A DNA stretch of 10,623 nt, taken from contig DOZG01000091.1 in NCBI GenBank assembly GCA_003518125.1, positions 2,355 through 12,977 on the forward strand, written 5' to 3'. The DNA comes from Patescibacteria group bacterium (GTDB taxonomy: Bacteria; Patescibacteriota; Dojkabacteria; SC72). Both the position numbers and the translations under genes were made by a program. This document shows, in pieces, positions 6,192 to 10,623 of this stretch (within the stretch, counting starts at the first letter, position 1; each line of letters opens with the position of its first letter). The notes beneath the pieces are model-generated. The model was given only the letters and a program-made list of their open reading frames with translations, searched no databases and had not been told where the DNA came from.

Positions 6192-7823
6192 TTACTTCTT
6201 CTTTGCTACTCTGTTTTCAAAGTTTTTAATTCTCCTATCTGATAGATATTCTGTAATACTGTAATTTAGTTTGTTCCAGTTTAATCCAACAGTGATTAGT
6301 ATTAGACCAAAGAGAATTCTTACTACACTATCCTCAAAGATCCCTGTTTGTGGTGTTTCTTCTTCCTCTGTAGGTATGTCACAATCTATTACAACTGTTT
6401 CATCAACAGAGAAGCTGTCTCCTTCACTGGGGTATGCAGTTACAGTATTGTCATATGTTCCAAATGCACTAGATGGTATCTGTATGTAATATGTAAATGT
6501 TTGAGCTTCATCTACACTAAATATTTCATCGTCTCCTTCTAAATCCCATGTAATCTGTCCACTAGCGTATGTTCCAACTCCAGATATATCGTTTAGGTAA
6601 TTAGCAATTACTTTACTATCTAGATTATCTACCACTCTATCAATATTGCCTTGAGCGTCTCCTGTATTAGTTACAGTGATTGTATATATTGCTTTTCCTT
6701 CAATGGTCTCTCCATCTTCTATACAGCTTTCTACACCTACTTTTGAGATACTCCAGTCTGGATTACTGCTTGGGCATACACATGTGGTTTGATTACATAC
6801 ATCCCATGTACATGATACTCCTGTAGGGTCACCTAATTCACACTGTTCTCCTTCGGTATTACCCAATATTCCATCTCCACAGGTTTCTTCAATATCAATT
6901 ACTGGGCATTTACATGCATCCGAACATGTTGAGGCATTGCCATTTATATCAGTACAAGCATCTCCTGGAGGATCACATTCTTCACCTTGCGTATTTCCAA
7001 GTATTCCATCTCCGCAGGAGGGTGTAACAACAATTTCTTCTTTACAATATAATTTGTAAACACTAAGATTTCCACAACCACCACACCAAGAATCGCAGGA
7101 ATCTATCACAGTACAACCAGTTTTATCTCCCCCATCCCCAGAGACACCACAACTTATTAGGCCCTCACTTTCACAACTTTTAGAAAAAGAACATAGTAGA
7201 GGTTTTGTAGAACAGTAAGTACCTAAACCATATTTATGTGATTGCTGATCCCATCTTACACAGGTACATTGTCCAGTGTCAGAGTCGTAATAAGCATTTA
7301 AAGGAAACTCACATTGTTCAGTTTGAGCACATGTCCTAACGGGTCCAGAACTACATGTATTAGCACATTTGCATTGATCAGATTGCCTCCAACATTTATC
7401 ATCTGCTTGACTACCCTCTGTACAATAACAAAGACCAGAATTTAAATCTATTGAATCACCATCACAGTCATAAAGTCCCTCTATTCCGAATTCACTACTC
7501 CAATAACAACCTTGATGAACCGTTTGACATACACCACATCCTGCACCATTATCATCACAGGTCCCATTTTTGGTACCGACATCCTTACAAACCAAACCGC
7601 TAGGACAGACACTATGAGGACAATTCGAATCGTCACAACTGCCATCGACGTTATCATCTAAACAACAACAACTCCCAGCCCCACCCCCTGCTTCACTATC
7701 CTCTGGCGCTACTGTTTCAGGTTGTAATGTTCTCCATAATAGATAACCACCTGAACCTAAAACAATAATACCTAGTATTACAAATAACAAAATTTTACCA
7801 TTCTTAGTAATCTTTATCTTCAT
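6192..7823 (-). CDS. Cys-rich surface protein with Myxococcus-type repeats, DUF11 domain and PQTG C-terminal anchor
   Basis: A 543-residue predicted cell-surface protein. A lysine-rich N-terminus precedes one membrane helix (about 11-30, ending GGYLLWR), then a spacer QPETVAPEDSEAG (34-46). Residues 51-350 hold 43 of the 45 cysteines. No family is recognised for 51-265. Residues 270-306 and 315-350 are two CGDGILGNTxGExCxx units of the Myxococcus cysteine-rich repeat type. Residues 357-481 look like a DUF11-type beta domain (AIYTITVTNTGDAQG...TWDLEG). The C-terminus has an acidic linker, PQTGIF (491-496), a hydrophobic segment (about 498-513), NKLNY, and a basic tail ending AKKK. Both end modules match the gene just upstream. 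The ATG overlaps that gene's stop (TAATG), suggesting translational coupling. Disulfides imply folding outside the cytoplasm. Adhesion or envelope roles are guesses. Confidence 0.85.
   Translation of the reverse strand: MKIKITKNGKILLFVILGIIVLGSGGYLLWRTLQPETVAPEDSEAGGGAGSCCCLDDNVDGSCDDSNCPHSVCPSGLVCKDVGTKNGTCDDNGAGCGVCQTVHQGCYWSSEFGIEGLYDCDGDSIDLNSGLCYCTEGSQADDKCWRQSDQCKCANTCSSGPVRTCAQTEQCEFPLNAYYDSDTGQCTCVRWDQQSHKYGLGTYCSTKPLLCSFSKSCESEGLISCGVSGDGGDKTGCTVIDSCDSWCGGCGNLSVYKLYCKEEIVVTPSCGDGILGNTQGEECDPPGDACTDINGNASTCSDACKCPVIDIEETCGDGILGNTEGEQCELGDPTGVSCTWDVCNQTTCVCPSSNPDWSISKVGVESCIEDGETIEGKAIYTITVTNTGDAQGNIDRVVDNLDSKVIANYLNDISGVGTYASGQITWDLEGDDEIFSVDEAQTFTYYIQIPSSAFGTYDNTVTAYPSEGDSFSVDETVVIDCDIPTEEEETPQTGIFEDSVVRILFGLILITVGLNWNKLNYSITEYLSDRRIKNFENRVAKKK
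6774..7016 (-). repeat. Two tandem Cys-rich repeats (Myxococcus disulfide type)
   Basis: Two protein repeats of about 36 residues, encoded at 7016-6906 and 6881-6774, each begin CGDGILGNT and continue with a GExC motif and a CxC near the end. The first units are similar at DNA level too around the CGDGILGN codons. Later positions differ in length and sequence, so the copies are not recent. This motif type is best known from secreted proteins of myxobacteria and is common in Gram-negative and CPR surface proteins. Confidence 0.75.
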
Positions 7824-9055
7824 TACTTAAATCTTTTTTCTAGCTTACTCCTCCTCCTATTAATCCTTCTTTCTCTTCTAAGATCCTTTTTAAACCTAGA
7901 TCTCTCGGAGATAGAATCAAACATATAGTTAAGTTTGGAATACTGACTTACTAAACCACCAAGCAAGATAAAAGCAGTACCTACAGATACTGTACCAAGC
8001 ACTGTGTCAAATATTCCTGTCTGAGGTACAGTATCACCCGTACCAGGAGGGACTTGAGGTTCTTCCCCACCTACAGTAAATTGCGCATATGAGTATAGAT
8101 CACCGTATACAGGACCATCTGTCCTTGGGTTATCTGTAACACCATCATGCCATTGTGTAAAGTGATAACCAGTATTAGGTACTGCTGTTACTGCTGTACC
8201 ATACCCAGCTGGGTCCACTGTCTGTGCAATATCCCCTGTAAGAGTTCCATTCTTATTCCCATCTTCATCTAACCATATATCATAGCCAAGAGTATACGAG
8301 GTAGGAAACCCTACTTCAAATTCTGCAGTTACTGCTAATGGACCATACACATTTTTATCTATTCTTGGATTGTCTGTAACACCATCATGCCACTTCACAA
8401 ATCTATACCCACTATCAGCAACAGCTGTTACCGCTGTACCGTCTTCTCCAAGTTCTATTGTTTGTGAGGTATTACCTGTAAGACTTCCATTAGGGCCTGC
8501 CATATAGGTGAGGGTAATTGTTGAAGATTCTACTAAAAACTCTGCAGTAACCGTTATATTCCCTTGAACATTACTATCTGTTCTAGGATTCGTAGTAATA
8601 TCATCACTCCATTTTGAAAACTCATACCCACTATCTGGTACTGCAGTTACTGCTGTACCGCTACTCCCTTTATTCACTGTCTGTGTAGCACTCCCAGTAA
8701 GAGATCCATTAGAACCTGCAGTATATCGAAGGGTGTAGGTGGTGGGGGGGGTAGGAGCAACATATGTTACCCAACCAGGCTCACCATCAACACAAACATC
8801 GTATACAGATTTATAACAAGCCAGTGGCATTGTAACCACCCATTCACCGTCGACACAATAGAGGGCCCCCTCATCATCCTCAGGCATAGAGAATTCAGTA
8901 TAGTCATCTGGACAATTCAACAACCCAGCCTCACTATCCTCTGGCGCTACTGTCTCTGGTTGATTAATTCTCCAAAGAAGATATCCTCCACCACTTAATA
9001 TTAACACTCCTAAAACAATAAGGAAGATAGTCTTAACTTTCTTAGATATAATCAT
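7823..9055 (-). CDS. Surface protein with three InlB B-type repeats and PQTG C-terminal anchor
   Basis: A 410-residue predicted surface protein. It has a lysine-containing start, one membrane helix (about 9-29, SGGGYLLWR), the spacer QPETVAPEDSEAG (32-44), and a short region with four cysteines (C48, C67, C80, C88). A Thr/Pro linker (101-106) contains a C8 tract. Three repeats of the divergent InlB B-repeat type follow (107-173, 179-246, 254-326), each with a GSLTG or GTLTG start, a GTAVTAV core, then GYxFxxW and TDNPRTD-like ends. The C-terminus is VPQTGIF (343-349), a hydrophobic stretch (about 352-370), SKLNY and an Arg/Lys-rich tail of 36 residues. Membrane topology suggests export with both ends membrane-linked, or cleavage at one. 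It lies 37 bp after rseP and overlaps the next gene by 1 nt. The binding partner cannot be read from sequence; these repeats are common in adhesins. Confidence 0.87.
   Translation of the reverse strand: MIISKKVKTIFLIVLGVLILSGGGYLLWRINQPETVAPEDSEAGLLNCPDDYTEFSMPEDDEGALYCVDGEWVVTMPLACYKSVYDVCVDGEPGWVTYVAPTPPTTYTLRYTAGSNGSLTGSATQTVNKGSSGTAVTAVPDSGYEFSKWSDDITTNPRTDSNVQGNITVTAEFLVESSTITLTYMAGPNGSLTGNTSQTIELGEDGTAVTAVADSGYRFVKWHDGVTDNPRIDKNVYGPLAVTAEFEVGFPTSYTLGYDIWLDEDGNKNGTLTGDIAQTVDPAGYGTAVTAVPNTGYHFTQWHDGVTDNPRTDGPVYGDLYSYAQFTVGGEEPQVPPGTGDTVPQTGIFDTVLGTVSVGTAFILLGGLVSQYSKLNYMFDSISERSRFKKDLRRERRINRRRSKLEKRFK
8078..8737 (-). repeat. Three tandem InlB B-type repeats
   Basis: The units are encoded at 8737-8537, 8521-8318 and 8296-8078. 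Shared core positions are GTAVTAVxxxxGYxFxxW followed by a D/N-rich TDNPR-type segment and an aromatic AEF or AQF end. The second and third units share the stretch WHDGVTDNPR and are closest to each other. The third carries about five extra residues near its start (WLDEDGNKNG). The copies differ at many codons, so the array is old rather than freshly amplified. Confidence 0.8.
8744..8751 (-). repeat. C8 homopolymer in the coding strand of the InlB-repeat protein
   Basis: Eight consecutive G on the plus strand (C on the coding strand) encode Thr102-Pro103-Pro104-Thr105, just before the repeat region. It is the only G/C homopolymer this long that I see in the window and is striking in such AT-rich DNA. 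Slippage by one base would shift the frame and remove all three repeats and the C-terminal anchor. Confidence 0.7.
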
Positions 9056-9070
9056 AAATAGGCAGACTTA

Positions 9071-9100
9071 ATCTTATTACTAATAATTTATACTATTCAA
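9071..9100 (-). promoter_or_regulatory. Weak candidate promoter of the surface-protein pair
   Basis: On the minus strand TTGAAT (9100-9095, overlapping the rseP stop) is followed by 18 nt and TAAGAT (9076-9071). The -10 lies 15 nt before the ATG at 9055. The predicted leader is about 9 nt, and no Shine-Dalgarno is present. The gap after rseP is only 37 bp, so the genes could equally be read as one operon. Confidence 0.35.
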
Positions 9101-10238
9101 ACAAACTTTTCAACTCATTAATATTAACAATATCCTTAATCATTACAACAACTACAAAAACCATTAGAAGAATAAAACTAAGATTGATTATAAGGGCTTC
9201 TACTCTTGGATTAAGATCCTTCCCTAATACACTCTCTATTAAAAGAATTAATACCCTTCCACCATCTAAGGCAGGAATGGGAAAAATATTCATAAAAGCT
9301 AAAGAAAGAGAAAGATCAGCTATTAAAGCAATAAAAGGAACCCAACCCAATTCTTTAAAGTAATCTATTAAGAAAAACATACCAACTGGACCAGAAACAG
9401 AATTAGAAAGGGTACTGTAATCACCAGTGTCTTTTGCCTCTTTGAATAGGTCCGTGAATACCCTACTAATTAACCTAGTATTATTTATTAAATGAGAAAA
9501 ACCACTAAAGATTTTATGGTTAGAATAGTTGATGGAAATGTAGTAGTTTGAACCAATCGCAATACCAATCTTCCCATCATCCCCTACTACAACGTTATAC
9601 TCATTACATACACTATCCAAATCACAAGCCTCAATTACTACTGTATCATTCCCCTCAATCAGTCTAGAGATATCTTCAATATATTCAACAAATTCATTAT
9701 TAATATTCTTTATATACCCTTCCCCTGGCATACCAGAAGCTTCTGCTAAACTACCCTCTAGGACTTGATAAGGGACATCTATCTCTCTTTCTCTAACAAT
9801 GGTAGCACCCAGTGGTTTAAAATCTTCAAATTCATATGACAGATTTACCTTCCAATCACTAAAACCAAGCATTATAGAATATGCGACAATCGCAAGAAGG
9901 ATATTCATAATAATACCTGCTAACATTACAAATATCTGTGCTAATTTACTCTTGTTTTTAAGATTACCCTCCCTATCCTCCTTTTTTAACTCCTTCTCGC
10001 CCTTTTTACCAAAATCACCATCTCCAAGTATTTTTACGAAACCTCCAAGAGGGAGTAACCTAATACTATACTCTGTACCCTTAATCTTTCTTGATATGAG
10101 TTTTGGACCGTAGCCTAATGCAAATTCATATACTGTTGCACCAACAATCCTAGCAGCTAAGAAATGGCCTAATTCATGGATAAAGACTAGAATACCAAGA
10201 ACCAATATAAGCAAAAGAATAGTTACCACTATATCCAT
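9093..10238 (-). CDS. rseP: RIP metalloprotease RseP-type (site-2 protease, M50), single PDZ
   Basis: A membrane-embedded zinc protease that cuts transmembrane segments of anti-sigma factors and remnant signal peptides. The zinc motif HELGH (H21, E22, H25) lies at the end of the first helix. GGFVKI (65-70) marks the membrane-associated loop of the family. A second helix spans about 102-124. One PDZ-like domain spans about 155-228. SGPVG (282-286) and the third metal-ligand motif NIFPIPALDGGR (317-328, D325) follow, then the last helix (about 347-372). It is 381 residues, against 450 in E. coli RseP, because there is one PDZ rather than two, as in many non-proteobacterial forms. It follows frr by 25 bp, echoing the common frr-...-rseP neighbourhood without uppS, cdsA or dxr between. 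The start is the ATG giving the canonical short N-terminus before helix 1. No Shine-Dalgarno is visible. Confidence 0.94.
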   Translation of the reverse strand: MDIVVTILLLILVLGILVFIHELGHFLAARIVGATVYEFALGYGPKLISRKIKGTEYSIRLLPLGGFVKILGDGDFGKKGEKELKKEDREGNLKNKSKLAQIFVMLAGIIMNILLAIVAYSIMLGFSDWKVNLSYEFEDFKPLGATIVREREIDVPYQVLEGSLAEASGMPGEGYIKNINNEFVEYIEDISRLIEGNDTVVIEACDLDSVCNEYNVVVGDDGKIGIAIGSNYYISINYSNHKIFSGFSHLINNTRLISRVFTDLFKEAKDTGDYSTLSNSVSGPVGMFFLIDYFKELGWVPFIALIADLSLSLAFMNIFPIPALDGGRVLILLIESVLGKDLNPRVEALIINLSFILLMVFVVVVMIKDIVNINELKSLFE

Positions 10239-10263
10239 ATTAAGCTGTAATCAATTTAATCTC

Positions 10264-10623
10264 TTAGATAGTCATTAGATCTTTTTCTTTAGATTCCTTC
10301 ATCTTCTCTATTTTCTCATTATACTCCTTTACCAGTTTCTCAATATTATCCCTTATCCTATCCGCTTCCTCTTCAGAAAAACCATCAGATTCCATAACAT
10401 CCAACTCCTTCCTATAGTTCTGCCTTACACTTCTTACTGCTACCCTAGCATCCTCTGTCTTATCTTTCATAATTTTTACATACTCTTTTCTTCTTTCTTC
10501 CGTTAATTCTGGGGTCATTACTCTAATATGATCTCCTTCAGTAACTGGAGAGAACCCAAGCTTAGCGTTTGAGATAGCTTTTGATATATTATCCAAAACA
10601 CTCTTATCCCATGGAGATATTAC
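10264..10623 (-). CDS. frr: Ribosome recycling factor, 3' part, truncated by window edge
   Basis: The last 119 residues of ribosome recycling factor, which with EF-G splits post-termination ribosomes. The frame is open to the right edge (VISPWDKSVLDNISKAISNA), matching the family stretch before helix 2. Next come GFSPVTEGDHIRVMTPELTEERR (about residues 24-46 of the visible part), ARVAVRSVRQNYRKE, and the C-terminal helix ending KEKDLMTI. Complete proteins are about 185 residues, so roughly the first 65 are outside the window. A TTG at 10594-10596 is an internal Leu codon, not the start. The stop lies 25 bp before rseP on the same strand. Confidence 0.95.
   Translation of the reverse strand, partial: VISPWDKSVLDNISKAISNAKLGFSPVTEGDHIRVMTPELTEERRKEYVKIMKDKTEDARVAVRSVRQNYRKELDVMESDGFSEEEADRIRDNIEKLVKEYNEKIEKMKESKEKDLMTI

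Noticed and set aside
9074..9086. Inverted repeat TTATTA-G-TAATAA as an operator before the surface genes
   Set aside because: It overlaps the candidate -10, but in DNA this AT-rich a 6-bp A/T palindrome is expected by chance; no second copy was found.
10264..10596. Complete 110-residue protein starting at the TTG at 10596
   Set aside because: The frame stays open to the window edge and the upstream residues match ribosome recycling factor, so this is a partial frr with its start outside.

Overview
The window is visibly AT-rich, tightly packed bacterial chromosome. It suggests a reduced-genome lineage of the Candidate Phyla Radiation (Patescibacteria). The clues are shortened versions of conserved proteins (a 797-residue Mfd, a single-PDZ RseP), AT-biased codons, little sign of Shine-Dalgarno sites, and surface proteins built from DUF11, Cys-rich and InlB-type repeats. 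This lineage is an inference: no rRNA is present, and Dojkabacteria or Microgenomates-like groups are only guesses. TGA is used as a stop (mfd, ybeY), so the recoded UGA-Gly code of some CPR groups does not apply.

Layout, left to right. (1) 1-758, minus: 5' part of dnaX (clamp-loader gamma/tau), running off the left edge. (2) 831-3224, minus: mfd, short at the N-terminus and lacking the C-terminal TRCF domain. (3) 3225-3271: a 47-bp divergent promoter region with a palindromic -10 element. (4) 3272-4510, plus, the only plus-strand gene: a YdjM-type membrane metal-dependent hydrolase with an unusual extracytoplasmic C-terminal extension. It overlaps the next gene tail-to-tail by 29 bp. (5) 6145 down to 4482, minus: a translation/RNA cluster rpsU - yqeY - ybeY - pth, with 17-nt spacing, then 8-nt and 4-nt overlaps. 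(6) 9055 down to 6192, minus: two paralogous-looking cell-surface proteins joined by a TAATG overlap. They share an N-terminal membrane/spacer module and a C-terminal PQTGIF-TM-basic tail module around unrelated middles. (7) 10238 down to 9093, minus: rseP-type site-2 protease. (8) 10623 down to 10264, minus: 3' part of frr (ribosome recycling factor), running off the right edge.

The housekeeping genes cover replication (dnaX), transcription-coupled repair (mfd), translation and ribosome maturation or recycling (rpsU, ybeY, pth, frr) and membrane proteolysis (rseP). The most notable content is the surface-protein pair: a shared, apparently dedicated sorting architecture, a C8 homopolymer that could phase-vary the first protein, and a 45-cysteine ectodomain in the second. 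Also notable are the doubly truncated Mfd, the hydrolase extension (Ca-binding-like motif plus what may be a catalytically dead NlpC/P60-like domain), and two promoters (dnaX, mfd) whose -10 boxes end exactly 8 nt before the ATG, predicting leaderless mRNAs. No gene-free stretch exceeds 100 bp. No tRNA, rRNA, CRISPR array, IS element or origin was seen.
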